From Panagrolaimus kolymaensis (taxonomy: Eukaryota > Nematoda > Chromadorea > Rhabditida > Panagrolaimidae), in NCBI GenBank assembly GCA_028622995.1, contig JAJQJQ010000022.1, forward strand, positions 3,534,001 through 3,598,000: a stretch of 64,000 nucleotides of DNA. Direction: 5' to 3'. This document shows, piece after piece, positions 13,275-25,626 of this stretch. The translations under genes and the position numbers were made by a program. A model generated the notes under the pieces. The model searched no databases. It was not told the DNA's origin and saw only the letters and a program-made list of their open reading frames with translations. The first letter of the stretch is position 1. Each line of letters begins with the position of its first letter.

Positions 13275-15101
13275 TTTGCGGAAACTAACTTCACTTTTTG
13301 CGCCCGAAATATTTAAAATAAAATCCAATAAATGGCAAACTAAAAGAAAGCTAAAATTAAAACAAACTCAGATCATTAGAATCTCCACGAAATAAAAAAT
13401 ACATATTAAAAAGCGAAACAAAATTAAAACAATTTTTTTCAAAAACAAGATATCAGTGAACGAAAAAAGAGCAAATCAAAAACCTTGTTATTTAAAAAGG
13501 AAGGCGATACAAATTAATAATAAAAATGAAGGAATACCGATCGAGCAACAGCAGTCGACAGGATCTGCAACCACTGCCACCAAACCAAGATTATGATTAT
13601 TGCCGCACGATTGATCTCGCGCAAAAAAAAAAATTGAAGAAAAAAACGAGAATGTAAGACGATGTCGATGATTATGATATGTGCCGCCGCTGCCCGCGAG
13701 GGACTCCTTAATTTTTTATATCCAAGACTATTACTAGGGAAAGATGGCAACAAAAAATCGAATGGTTAAATGACCTGGCCGAAATCAAAGAAAAAACCGA
13801 AACAAAAACAATTAACCAAAAAAATGTTGTATTTACTTTGTAAATTTTGTTTGAAAATTTAAAGAAAAAAAATGGATTCGAGAGAAAGTGTTTAACAATG
13901 ATCGAGAAAATAAAGAGTTTGCTTTTGTTTCTTTATTTTTTTAATTTGGGGGTCAAAACAATAAAATAAAGTATATATTTAAAAGAACTATGCTGAAGGC
14001 CATGATGCGAATGAAAGTCATTCATTCCTTTAATTTTGTGGTCAACGACATTTTTAAAGAGTTTAGTCATCTCTAAAATAGTTTACTCATTGTTCAAATT
14101 GTAAACACATTTTTTTCATAGTTATTTAAATAAACGTTGAAAAAAGAAAGGGAAATGAAAAAGAAAGTTTAGGCAATGTTATTACAATAAGGCTTGCCCA
14201 GAAGTCGAAATGGACGAGAATCCAGTGAAATATATTTTTTCCAATGAGACATCTTTACCATGTCTCATGATTTAAGATGAAACTAAATTATTGTACTTTT
14301 TTGCCGTTATTTAAATACACAAAATTAAAGTTAGCTCAAGAATAATATTATAAAGAAAAATAAGAATATTTATTCGATTACTAATTAAGGCCATCAATCG
14401 TTAATATTTTTTTTGAACTTAATAAAAACTATACGCGGATTGGGATGTCTGTCAGTCAATCAGATCATAATTCCTCCCAACTGCCTGCCTTTAGTCATTG
14501 ATGAAATTTATCTCATAAGAAAAACATAGTTATATCGTCGTCATCATTTTCTTTCTAATTTTTATCGCTATAAATTTTAAAATCAAGGGCATAGTTTTAA
14601 ATTAATTTTCTATCTCAATCCTTTTTTTAAAACTTTTCAAGAATAAAAAAAATGAAAGTTAGTTTTATTGAATTGAAAAGTTAAATAAAGGAGGATTTAT
14701 TTAATCCCATTACGGAAAAAGAAGGGGAATAAATTTTCTTGCATTGTTTTAAAAAAATTCTAATACGCCACTAACCAAAAATCATTGCATTTCATTTTTG
14801 CGGCTTTTCTTTATTCTTTTCAATCATCGAAGCACCTATCCTCTTTGGCATTTTTCAATTGTCTCAATTTTGATTGAATCATAAAATTTTGTTATTTTTC
14901 TTTATTTCAATCAAAAAAATTCAAAACAGCAAAAAAAATTATAACAATACAGAAAAAAAAGAAATGCAAAAAATGTTTCTTTCATTTTGGAGAACCTGTG
15001 GATATGAGTTGCGTAATGAGTGTACAGAACATTTAAATCAAACTACAAAAATAATGAATAACAAATAAAAGAAAATAATAATTAGGTTATGATAATAGGT
15101 T
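13275..15101. other. Intergenic region upstream of the perlecan-like gene
   Basis: No open frame here looks coding. The part next to 13274 should hold the promoter of the minus-strand perlecan-like gene. A stretch around 13545-13740 is locally richer in G and C and gives a short minus-strand frame without recognisable features; it could be a 5' untranslated exon. I see no RNA gene or clear repeat. Confidence 0.5.
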
Positions 15102-15791
15102 TCAATCTTGAGTTTGCTTGATTACAGTTTCACCATTTTCATCAGTGTAAACTCTGCGATGACCTTCAACGCCAGCATCAAAAACTTTTTTCACTTCTGG
15201 AACTACTTCATCATTGATGAAATCAGAAGCTTGATTGAATTTTTCTTTGATAACGGGAAGAGCTTCCTGAAAAACAAAGAATTTTATAATTGTAAACAAC
15301 CGTATTCTTATAAAAAAAGAAAGAAGCATTTTTTGTTTTATAAGAAACAATTGTTTTTTTGTGGAATCTTATGAGTCATTAACAAAAAAAAATATATTGT
15401 TGCAACGATAAATAATGGCTCAAATTAGGTAAAAATAATTTTCGGCCCCATTGATGATCAATGTTTAAATTGTAACAGCCTTATGGTGCTACAAACAACT
15501 ACTTTTTTTTATCAAAAAATATATGCCAAACATTTTGATATAAAAAATGTTTAAAAAAATTACTTCTTTAACCCAAGTTTGAACTTGTTCATGAGTTTCA
15601 GGATCTTGAAGTTTTGCCTTCAATGAATCAAATTTATCACGAATAGCTGGACCAGCGGTATCACGGATATAATCAGCGCCATCCGTAACTTTTGAATGAA
15701 CACTATTAACTACATCATCCCACCAGTCACAATTTACCGAAGTTGCAAAAACCATTAAAGTAATTGAAATAACAGCAAAGATAAAACGCAT
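15102..15791 (-). CDS. Small secreted amphipathic-helix protein, unknown family
   Basis: Two exons (15791-15564 and 15266-15102) join in phase 0 to give 130 residues. The protein opens with a signal peptide (MRFIFAVISITLMVFATSVNC), then DWWDDVV. The remainder is almost entirely predicted amphipathic helix with about 3.6-residue spacing of hydrophobics (for example IRDKFDSLKAKLQD and ALPVIKEKFNQASDFI). It ends in a charged tail (VYTDENGETVIKQTQD). It has only one cysteine after the leader, so disulfide folds are unlikely. The pattern recalls lipid-binding or apolipoprotein-like helical secreted proteins of nematodes, but I cannot name the family. The short exons, clean GT-AG intron and signal peptide make it a real gene. 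Confidence 0.75.
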
Positions 15792-17575
15792 GTTTTATAG
15801 AAATCAAGCTGAAAATAAAAGGACTAGTGAGTCAGGTTCTAAATACAACAAAGTATTCATGATTTTACTAAACAAATCGGATACATATTTTGCACGGATC
15901 AAAAATTTATGTAAATCCGACAGGTTTTTTTTCTGGCGGGAACACGACAAACAAAAATGTTGAGACTTTTTTGCGGTTGAATGGCCGCAATGAAAGAAAG
16001 ACCTCAAAAATGGACAAGATCACATCAGCTTGTCGCATCATCACAACTCCTATCTCTCTCTTCTTTTTTTGCAATCGATCCGATCTTATTTTATGTCTTC
16101 AAATCAAACTAAACTAACGTTCAATCGCATTTTTTATGCGCATTTTTTGTTGTTCAAAAAGGCGAAAAAGAAATAGGAAATATGATGTCGAACATCGATT
16201 TGCCTTATTATTATAAAAATAAACGAACAAGAAAAATATGGCCCTGAGAGCATGAGGCATAAATTAAATTATAAACAAAAAAAACGATATGCAAAGTAGG
16301 TATTCAATAAGCAATGGAAAGCGTTGAAAATGTTTAAATAGAAGCAAAAGCAAAGAACGAAAAAAATGCGAAAATGCATGATGGTTTTCACGCTTCATTA
16401 AAATTCATGACATTCATCATTTTAAGAGCAACCTGTCATTTTACTCAAAAATTTTGGTTCGAGCGCATTTTATATATATATGTAAAAACGTAACCTAAAT
16501 GAGTCACATTTTTTGCTACTTGAGGAAGCAGCTACACACCCCTTTTTTACACATTTGATCAAAACTAAAAATTAATCAGCTTGGAAAAAAATCGACAAAC
16601 TCGAGACTTAAAACTTTGGAACACAAATGTCACTTAGAAATGATTGCAAAAATTTGTTCAAAAACACTTATTTAAACCAAAAAAAAAATTCAATTGTCAT
16701 TAACAAAATAAATGACTGACGTTTCTTTGTTCGCACAATTTTTAACAAGACTTCGACATAAAATTTCTTGATGACTTCCTTGGGAAATAGAGAGAGACTT
16801 TCATGAGTGAAAAAAGAGTATGACTCAACATCGTTAAAACATTAAAAAATAAAGGTGATGAACTGACTAATATTCAACTAAAGAGGAATGAAAATAATAA
16901 ACGTCGTCCACATTTTTTCAAATAAAATCTTTTACGTTACAGCAGTTCAAATAAATTTTTCCTTACTGCTTGTAAAAACATAGTCTCACATATTTAATAA
17001 CAAAAATGAAAGAATAAAACAAAAATAAATTTTTAAGGATGTCTCTCAAAAGAAAATTTAAAACGATGAAATGCATGCGATCGCAACTGTCAAAAAAAAG
17101 AAGCCCTCGAACAATGAGATTTTGGTTTGCAGCAAAAATAAAGTAACTAGTTGATTGAAGAGACGATTTGAAAAATGAGACAAAAAAGCATGGTCTTTAT
17201 AACAAAAAAAAAACAAAGAACAATCACGATTAGTGAAAGGTTTAAATTACAAAAATAAAGCTATTATTTTTGCAAAATCATGATAGTTGGATTGTCTTTT
17301 TTAAAAGAATATTTATACCGCATCAAAAAAGTCCGATAAAGCACCTCTTTCTCAAACAAACTTTTAGAAAATTTTTAGATTTTCTAAAAACAAATTCAAA
17401 ACGTTATGTTTGTGAAAGGAAGAGTAGTATAAAATAAAATCCGATCAAATCCTTTTTTATTCAACCTTAACCAAAAAAGAAGAAGAGCTGATTCATGATC
17501 ATGTTTGTGTGAATATGAGAAATTTTCGATCCATAAAATCGCATTTTTATTGTTCATTTTTTCATATCAAAAAAT
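15792..17575. other. Intergenic, nothing recognised
   Basis: AT-rich sequence between two minus-strand genes. The right-hand part is the 3' flank of the geranylgeranyltransferase gene. The left end should hold the promoter of the small secreted protein. No coding exon, RNA gene or repeat was found by eye. Confidence 0.5.
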
Positions 17576-18782
17576 TTACAAATCATTTCTCCAATTACTT
17601 TTTATTCTTTCAAGATGTTCAAAAGCTCGATAAGAAATGTTCAAGGCAGTGAAGATTGGACGAATGGTTGGTTCATTAAATATAGCCAAAGCAGCTATGC
17701 CAAAATAAGTATGCAAAACGTCTGAAATCAATGCAATTAAAATAAATTTCATTCATATCAAAAACAAACCAGAACTTTCAGAATCTGTGTATTTACAAAA
17801 TCCGCCTAAGCGAGTGTCTTCACATTCTGTGAGAAATTGTCTCAATTTTGTATGATCGACTAGAGATTTAGAATTAAGCATAGCAAGAGAAGCTCCGAGC
17901 CAAAATGCATAACATGTATCATCAGGTTTGTTGGTTCTTCCATGAAAGCCATGATCTTGTTGTTGAAGCGCCCATGTAACTAATTTATTCATTTGTTTTT
18001 TGTTTAGCACTGCATTGTCATGAAGATGATGGAGAAGAGATAAACTGGCGATGGCACAATAACTACTTCCTCCATGGGCTTCAAGTGATGGTCCTTGACC
18101 AAATCCACCTTCGAATGATCGACTGCTTCCGATAAATTCAAGCATTCTTTCAATATCAATATGATTAAAATCATCGAGAATATAGCTAATAGCAGCAGCA
18201 CAAAATACAAATCGCATATCTGATTCCGTTGAATCTCCAAAACCAGTGAAACTGAGATTGTGGAGTTAGCAGAGACAATTTATATATAAACCCTACCTTC
18301 CATCAGGACGTTGGCATAATCGAATGCCTTCTAAAACTACTCTTTTATTCACCCTTGAAAGATCATCACCAAGAATTAATAAACAACACAGAGCAGAGTA
18401 AGTTTGAGCTATGTGAGCACTATCAAAAGCTGAAGCTTCAGGGCTATTCTCTGGTGCTGCAGCAGAAAGAGAACCTCGAAAACCGTATCTTTCTTCCTCG
18501 CTCGCATTTGTAATTTGCATTTTATATATATTATCAATTAAAAGTTTTTTAGATTTTTCATCCAGAACATTATCAAGCTCTTGAAGGAGATCGAGACCCG
18601 AAAGAATAAAGAATAAAAGAGTCAGTCTAAAAAAAGGGGAGAATGAAGTTATGTGAAAGTGCGAATATATTTATTTACCTATTAGTTTCGAGACTAGAAT
18701 ATGCTTCTGGAGTGCATTTAAGCATGGCATTTAAAAGTTTAGCATGCCGTTTGAAAAAGAACCCTTTTATTTCAGTTGACAT
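17576..18782 (-). CDS. pggt1b: Geranylgeranyltransferase type I, beta subunit
   Basis: This is the catalytic beta subunit of the cytosolic enzyme that adds geranylgeranyl to C-terminal CaaX cysteines of Rho-type GTPases, working as a heterodimer with the shared alpha subunit. Multi-exon reading gives an alpha-alpha toroid protein. Segments typical of the type I beta subunit rather than farnesyltransferase or Rab GGTase include ILGDDLSRVNK, DMRFVFCAA, LEAHGGSSYCAIASLSLL and HGRTNKPDDTCYAFWLGASL. The zinc ligands are visible as the Asp and Cys of DDTCYAFW and the His of DVLHTYFG in the last exon. The start ATG lies directly behind a TTTTAG acceptor, as for a trans-spliced message. It begins 167 bp downstream of the mL37 stop on the same strand, consistent with a two-gene operon. 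Confidence 0.93.
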
Positions 18783-18948
18783 CTAAAATCTTCGCATAAA
18801 ATAAAATCAAAGATAGGGGGATTCTAGCAATAATAACAGCATGGATTCCACCATACAATTTTAAGTTTTTTTCCTTCACAAAATACATAATTAAATCTAT
18901 TTATTCAATAACATAACAAAACTATCCTAATAAATTCAATCATAAACA

Positions 18949-20412
18949 TTATTTTTTTAATAGCAACGAAACAAAATAATTAAATGCTTCAATATTCAAG
19001 CCTTCAACTTCATACATATTTTCATAATATGGTTTAGGCTTGTACAATGTTACAGCCTTTTTACACCAAACAAAATTCTTGATTCCATCACGAGAAGCCA
19101 AATCAAGAGTGTTTAATTGAACGACAGCAAAATCAAGTTTTCCATCCACAAGTTGTATAGTTTTTGCCACCACCGGCTTTTCTAAATCACCCAACATAGA
19201 GATTGCTTCAGAAGAAAGGTTTCGAGTTGCATCAGCAAGAGCTGCACCAAAACAAAGCATTATAGCGTTAGCAGCATTTTGTTCACTAAAAATGTGTATG
19301 TACATATACCGAATTAATAAAAAAATATTGAAAAAATTACCTCGTCCACGGATATTTTTGGCTTTGTTGCCTGGCAACGAGTAAAGTATTAACATGAAGA
19401 TTCGGAATCGTTAGTCGTGGAACCAATGGCGTTTTATTATAGAGATTAGATGTTGTAAGATCAATCAATGGATTTATAGGAGAAATATCAACGACAGCTT
19501 GGTTTCTAAAAAGAACGATTAAAAATTGACAAAAATGAAGGTAAATACTTTGAATTTTCAACAGCGGCTTTATCTGCCCATGGTTGCAATGGATAATCTC
19601 CTTGAACGAATAAATGAGGTTGACCACGAATAACTAATGGAGAATTTTCGAATCCATGATTGTTCAAAATTGCGCTCACATAAGTATCTCTATCATAACG
19701 AATATTGTCCAATTTTCCATCTTTTACAGCAGAGAGTAGCACTTTTCGAAACAAAGCTTCCAATATGGTATTACTAAAACACATTAATATATTACAAACA
19801 TAAAGTTGGTGCATTCTTACCATCTTTTAATAACAGGAGTGCCATAAGCAATAGGATGTTTAACCCAAAACAAAACTTTATCATGTCTTGGTTCAAGTCT
19901 TTCCAAAGTTGGATCATATCGTTCTCCTTGCATAATACAATCACGTACATCATTTTCAGCGGTATTTCGAAGGATATTATGTTCCACGTTGAGAACATCT
20001 TCAGGAAGATCGTCAAATTTAATTGCTTTTATTAAATGACATGCTTGATCAACGCCATCGGAAAATGGTTCTAAACTTTCAAAAAGAAGACATTTCTTTT
20101 CATTGTAAAGCGGATGTTCCTAAAATAGCTTCAATTATTATAATTGCTGATACCATTTAGAAAAATGCTTACTTGAATTGGTGGAGCACGAAGAGCAGGA
20201 TGAGAAGTTTGAGGATGAAATTGATTTGATTCAAACTGTTTAAAAAATGATGGATCATTTGAATCATGAACAACAGCTCCATATGCTTTTAAAGCTTCAG
20301 GAATTTCAAATTTTGGCATGCGTTCAGCATTAGCATTTTTTTGATATCTTTTGAATACTCGAGTGTCGACTTTTCCCCATTGAGCTAGTTCACGATATTT
20401 ACGAAGTGGCAT
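18949..20412 (-). CDS. mrpl-37: Mitochondrial large-subunit ribosomal protein mL37
   Basis: This is a component of the mitochondrial large ribosomal subunit, from the mL37/mL65 (PDCD9-type) family. Six or so exons are separated by short introns. Diagnostic segments: CLLFESLEPFSDGVDQACHL in the N-terminal third, ISPINPLIDL near the middle, FGAALADA, and DGKLDFAVVQLNTLDL followed by GIKNFVWCKKAVTLY near the C-terminus, matching the corresponding blocks of animal mL37. The N-terminus (MPLRKYRELAQWGKVDTRVF) is short and basic, compatible with mitochondrial import. mL65 is the alternative within the family, but the PLIDL and FGxALAxA blocks favour mL37. Likely first gene of an operon with the downstream geranylgeranyltransferase gene. 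It is divergent from the plus-strand gene at 20700, with 287 bp between starts. Confidence 0.88.
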
Positions 20413-20699
20413 CCTAAAAAAGAAGATTTTACAATGGATACAATAGGATTATAGCACAAATTAATTTAAAACACGGTTATAATAAAAAAGTTAAAATATC
20501 TGTTCATTGCTAATTTTTTCTGAAACAATTATTTCTAAAACAATTTTTATGAATGAACTTCAAACTTTTTCGAAGGCTTATTATGGCCAAAAGTTCTCAA
20601 TAGTATTTTGAAATAACCAAGCAAATTTGAAAAATTTCATTAACTTTTTTTTCTAAACAAAATTTTTATTTGCATTCAACCTTTTTTTTATTATTAAAA

Positions 20700-21751
20700 A
20701 TGTCACTTTCAAATGAACCACCAATAATTGAAGAAGAGTTGGAAGGTGATGAAGATTTAAAAGCTCTTCAACCTCAGCTCGTTTTAAATTTAATTAATGA
20801 ACGCTTAACGGATGAAGAATTTGAAAAGCTTTTTGTTTGTTGTGTTAAATTAGGAGTTGATGGATTCAGTTTGGATGATGCTGTAAGCTGCCTCAATCAA
20901 GCGTTAAAACTTCTTACAACTAAAACTGATCAAGTGAGTTTACTTTTCATTTTGTTTATTATTTTCTAAACGCTTTGAATTTCAGTTTCCTCCTGTTGAA
21001 ATGTTACATTGTATTCAAGAATTGATTGAAAAACTCATCACAAATACCAGAGGTGCATTGTATCTCAGCTCAAATACTTCATGGACGACTGATTTAACTC
21101 TTCTTATTCGCCGATTATTACAAACTTTTAAAATATGTGAGTTTTATATTTTGCAAATTCCGATATGATTCTGACGTTTTTAGCTGATGAATATACTGAA
21201 TTATGTTTTGAACTTTCTGCAGAAATGGTGACTTTATTTGACGCTAAATGGTTCAAATCTGGCGATATATTTCCAGTTTTACTTTGCAGTTTAGCTTCTG
21301 GACGATTGAGAATTGTTATTGAAGAACCTGATCAGGTTAAAACTTTGTTTTATTATTATTATTATTTTGTAAACAACTTGATATTTCAGATTCCGTCTTC
21401 AAAATTAGTGCCTCTTCTCACCATTCTGGAGTTCTTTATTGATGCTGTTGATGAATCTGATTTTTTCAACGATGAAGAGTAAGCTATTTTAACTTTGTTT
21501 ATTACGTCGCTTATTTTTCCTATTTTAGTGCTACAAAAATGGCTTATCACATCAAGGATGCATGTACATTTCTCTTCGAATATATTGCTGAATGTGAAAA
21601 ACAAGGACAAACTATTTCTGAAGATATTATGACAATGTTCAATAGATTTCTACGGAATTTTTTGGCTGGTAATGGAATCGAAATGTTATCTCCTGATTTA
21701 CAAAAATATGTTATATCTAAATTTCCTATGGAACCAATTGTAACTGAATAA
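20700..21751 (+). CDS. Uncharacterised helical-repeat protein
   Basis: Five exons (20700-20933, 20986-21136, 21184-21335, 21390-21478, about 21530-21751) encode about 283 residues. The frame is clear inside each exon. The last exon junction does not close perfectly in my reading and should be checked against RNA. The protein is acidic at the N-terminus (IIEEELEGDEDLKALQPQ), then entirely helical with regularly spaced Leu/Ile, resembling ARM/HEAT-type repeats (LVPLLTILEFFIDAVDESD). I see no catalytic motif, signal peptide or membrane segment, so a cytosolic scaffold is likely. A neurochondrin-like origin crossed my mind but I cannot support it. ATG 20700 is preferred over an upstream in-frame TTG. 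Confidence 0.75.
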
Positions 21752-23975
21752 ATTTTTTTTCTTTGTAATTTTCGTTTGCTTTTCCAAATATTTCTTACAT
21801 TGTTGAAAGTCTTGGACTGATATCGAGTAAATTTTGAGGCAGAGAATACACACATGAGTTTAGGTATTTTGCGACTTTTTTGTTTTGCCTGAAAAGCAAG
21901 TGATGAATGCACTCTAATGGTAATAATAAAATATTACAATGCTATAATTCTCATGATAAACTAAAAAAAACCAAGAAAGGGTTTACCGAGCTCTCAATTT
22001 AAAAGAACTAAATGAATGAAAGGAAAAACAAGAATATAATTTTATATGCTTCTTATTCCATTCCAAGCTTTTTTAAGCATTATTTTAACATCATAGAATT
22101 TCGTATTTTAAAATTTACAAAACGGTATCTTTTTGAAAAAATTTATTATTAAGTTATTCTAAAAATATGTCCGTGCCAGGGATGGACGGAATTCCACTTC
22201 CGCTTCCGTCTTCCGCGGAATTCCGCCTTTTTTTTACTTCCGTGTTCCTTCCGCGTTAAACGGAAGTGGCTATCTGGTTATAAAAATTCCGCTTCCTTCC
22301 GTTTACTTCCGGAATTCCGCCTTTTTTCGGGTTTTAATTCCTTCCGTACTTCCTTCCGTTTAAAAATTTTTAATTCCGTCCATCCCTGGTCCGTGCATTC
22401 TTTGTTATATTTTGATTTCCACAGTATCATCCACCAAACATTTTTTTGCTCTAAAATCAAACTTAATTTTCATCGAATGCATTTGTTTTATGATTTTTTA
22501 TTTTAAAAATAAACTGACTATTTCACAATATAAATCGTTGTTTTTAGAAAAACAAACATCAATAAAAGTGTTTAATTTTCTCATACCCTTTAACATCAAC
22601 AAATCTCTCTCTTTTACTTTATTTTTCAGTTTATTTTATTACAACATGCTTATTTAGTTTTCAACCCTAAATTATTTTTAGATGGTGCAAATTGGGTTCT
22701 CTTTAATAAACGGCAACATTTATGGTTTCTTTTTTTTGGAACTTTAAAATGCTTTGTTAACCATATTATGACAGTGTCAAAGTGAAAAAATGCAACATGA
22801 TCCTTGTTTTTGTTTTTTTAACTTTAGTAAATTATATAAACAATCATCATGACACCGGATTGGAAAGAGAATGTTTATTAGTCACAACAAAAAATAATTT
22901 ATATAATAACGATTTAGTAATAAAAATATTTGCTGCGGCATTTAAAAAAGCTTTATTTTTTTTCCGGACATTATCATTGGTTGTTCTTTAAACACATCCT
23001 TTTTTTCTTATTTATGCTCTTTCAAATATAAGGATTTTTGTTTCAAAAAGCTTGGATATAAACGTTTCACTTCTTTCTTTTTTTGATTTTATCGGAAAAA
23101 AAGTTTTTCTTTTCATGCTGACCTTTGTAAAAAAAAAGCTTTGAAAATGACAGTGATGATCAGAAAAGTCTTCTTTCGTCAAAAAAAAAGGCCAAGTTTT
23201 GCTTTCGATGAAAGAAAGTAAATGTTTCAATGGAATAAATAGTCATTTTTTACACTTAAATTTATGTGTAAAATGACGAAGCGGGGAAGTGCTATTGTTT
23301 TCATTTTGTTATTTGGCGCCAGCCATGACTAAATATTTATTTATCCTGAAACCTTATTTTTTCTTTCGAATTCTCTTATTTTCAATGAAAATATTTTTTC
23401 ATATTTGATTCATAAATGTTCCATATTTTTTTATTTGCTAAATACAAGAATGTCATTAAGTAATGTCCAAATTTCATATGAAAATGGAATTAGCCTTCAA
23501 AAGAAGGAAATCCTGAAATATGACGTATCTTTAAACCACGATCAAAACTTTTTTCAAAATTTAAATTATTTTTTCTTGTTGCCATACCTTGCAAATAAGA
23601 GTTCCTTCCTTCAATAAACTTGTTAGCAAATGCTATTTTGTGATAAGAGTCTATTATCATTTTTTTTCTTCGGCTACCTTTGACCTTTACCCCAAACAGA
23701 TGATGCCGGGGCGATACTTTTGCCCGAGTTAATTTATCTTTTTTTTGCAAATAGCCAAATGGAAAGAAGTAATGATTCATTCATTTTATCTATCGCTTTC
23801 TCTCCAACATTTTCTCAATAGGTTAAAATACCGATCAAAAAAATATTGCGAAAAATTGTTGTCTGCTTTGCTCTTTTATATTTTGTGTATTTTTATTTTC
23901 AAGCTCGTTCGTTTTTTATTCGCATAGATAACAAAATTTTTCTTATTCATTTTTGAACCCATACGTTTTTAGAAT
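21752..23975. other. Intergenic region holding a MITE
   Basis: Apart from the inverted-repeat element at 22177-22388 this is AT-rich sequence with long T runs and no coding exon I can support. The end nearest 23976 carries a TTTTTAG acceptor two bases before the start codon of the next gene, so that message is probably trans-spliced. Confidence 0.55.
22177..22388. mobile_element. hAT-type MITE with internal TTCCG array
   Basis: The element begins CAGGGATGGACGGAATT and ends with its exact reverse complement, a perfect 17-bp terminal inverted repeat. It is flanked by identical 8-bp duplications GTCCGTGC (22169-22176 and 22389-22396). CAGGG termini with an 8-bp target duplication are the hallmark of hAT transposons. 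The 212-bp body has no coding capacity and consists mostly of degenerate (C)TTCCG(C/T) repeats in both orientations, GC-rich against its surroundings. Non-autonomous. Confidence 0.9.
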
Positions 23976-24723
23976 ATGTTGTATTGGCATTTGTTTATCG
24001 CGTTTGCTTTCATTTTTCTTGCTCATGGAGAAGAGAATTTCACAACTTGCTTAAATTGTGTATCCACACAATATATGAATAGCTATCAAAAATATCTTGA
24101 TGTTCTTCCAAGTGATAGTTACATGTTTCCCTTTGAAAAATCGGATTGCAGCAACCCTAAAATGGTCACTTGTAAAGAATGTTTTGGTATAAAAATTGAT
24201 GAAGAACTTAATGGAAACAAAAGTGTTGGATTTATTTATGGTTGTGCTGAACGTGTTATGTTGAGATCAATAATTCGAAAAAACCCTGTACCGTTAAATG
24301 AAAAATTATGTAAATCAAGAGATACTCAACATTCATATGGACATAAAGCAACCATTACAACATGCCGTTGTAATGAAGCTTCTTGTAATGACCCTGAAAA
24401 AAATTTCATCGATGGAGGTAATTATTAGTTTTTATAAACACTTTTTTTCTTTAACTACTAACTCACATTATGTCATTATTTATTTTACAGATTATCCTCC
24501 AAAATCTCTTTCTCAAACCCTTGAAAATTCTGCACCAGATCAACAAGGGTCGGTTGCAAATCCAGCTGTAACACCAAAACCTATTCGACCAACTACTTTA
24601 AGTCCCGATGATGCAATTGCTTATCACAATATTAATAGCAAAGCAGCCACTCACGTCCTTATTGATCCACTCAAAATTATGTTTTCCATTTTGGTTTCAT
24701 TCTTTATGTTTCAACTCTTTTGA
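23976..24723 (+). CDS. Ly6/ODR-2-like GPI-anchored surface protein
   Basis: Two exons (23976-24417, 24491-24723) give 224 residues. There is a signal peptide (MLYWHLFIAFAFIFLAHG). The ectodomain is Cys-rich, opening TTCLNCVS and closing with CRCNEASCND, the C-x-C...CN ending of Ly6/three-finger-type domains. A Pro/Ser/Thr linker follows, then a terminal hydrophobic stretch (KIMFSILVSFFMFQLF) that fits a GPI-anchor signal. The arrangement resembles the C. elegans ODR-2/HOT family of neuronal Ly6-related proteins. The exact family member cannot be named. Start codon two bases behind a TTTTTAG acceptor. Confidence 0.8.
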
Positions 24724-24832
24724 TTATTTTTTATTCAAAAAACTTTATTAATTGATCTTCATTTTGTTTCAAGCTTTAAATAATTATATAACAAAATTTT
24801 ATTATTTTTTTATTGTTTCGGTTTTATATTTT

Positions 24833-25626
24833 TTATGAAAAATCAAGTGCAATTAAGAATAATGTTGCAAAAGTTAAAACAGCTCCAAGAGAAATCATAA
24901 TGATAATAGCCAAGCATGCATATTTTTCTTTTTGTTTTCTTTTGTTTCGTTCACGTGCTATTCGAATTGCTAAAAAAAATATGTTGAAGAATTGATTAAT
25001 TTAAACCATAACAAAATTATAAAATTTGCCAAAAATATCATTAGTTTCCATATCGTTTACTAAATCAAATCCAGGATCACCGGTTTGTTCTTCATGCTGA
25101 AAATTCAAGAGAATTATAGTAGGAACAAATAAAAACTTACATATTCTTTATCCATTCCAGCAAAATGAAAAGACACATCACTTCTTTGATTCATTGATGA
25201 TGGAGGCTGGTGTGGTCCAGATTTTAACATTTCAAATTTTCCAATTTTTTCTTCGTTATTTCCTCCTGCAGCATTTTTGATACCACCAGGAGCAGCTTCC
25301 ACAGCACCACCAACAGCAACAGCTTTTCTTGGTTCATTTGGTAATGGCGGCGGCAATGGTCGAACTCCACCACCTCTATGCAGCGCAGGTGTATAACGTT
25401 TTCCACCACGGCCTTTGCCACCTTTTTGTTGTTGTTGATTATTGCTTGGTTGTGGCGATGGAGGAGGCGCTGGATTTGGAGCTTGAGCAGGAGGAGGTGG
25501 TGTTGCAGGAGGCGGTGGAGGTGGCGGTTGAGCATGATCTAAAAATAAAAAATAAGTAGTTTGGTAAAAAAAAAAGAAAAGAAACTAACTTAAACCAGCT
25601 GGAAGTGATTCATACAAATTAGCCAT
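24833..25626 (-). CDS. Pro-rich protein with C-terminal membrane anchor
   Basis: Exons 25626-25590 and 25538-25141 are clear. A third starts at 25096 and the last is 24969-24833. The protein starts MANLYESLPAG, then has a strongly Pro-rich block (poly-Pro runs with Ala, Ser and Gln) and a Gly/Arg patch (GGKGRGGKRY). A charged segment leads to the tail (IARERNKRKQKEKYACL) and one hydrophobic helix (AIIIMISLGAVLTFATLFLI), followed by only a few residues, so a tail-anchored or single-pass topology is expected. The end of exon three is ambiguous. A GT donor at ACCG|GTGATC gives a shorter linker, while a GC donor at TTTG|GCAAAT keeps the acidic GDPGFDLVNDMETND segment; both keep frame. I do not recognise the family. 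Convergent with the Ly6 gene. Confidence 0.72.
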
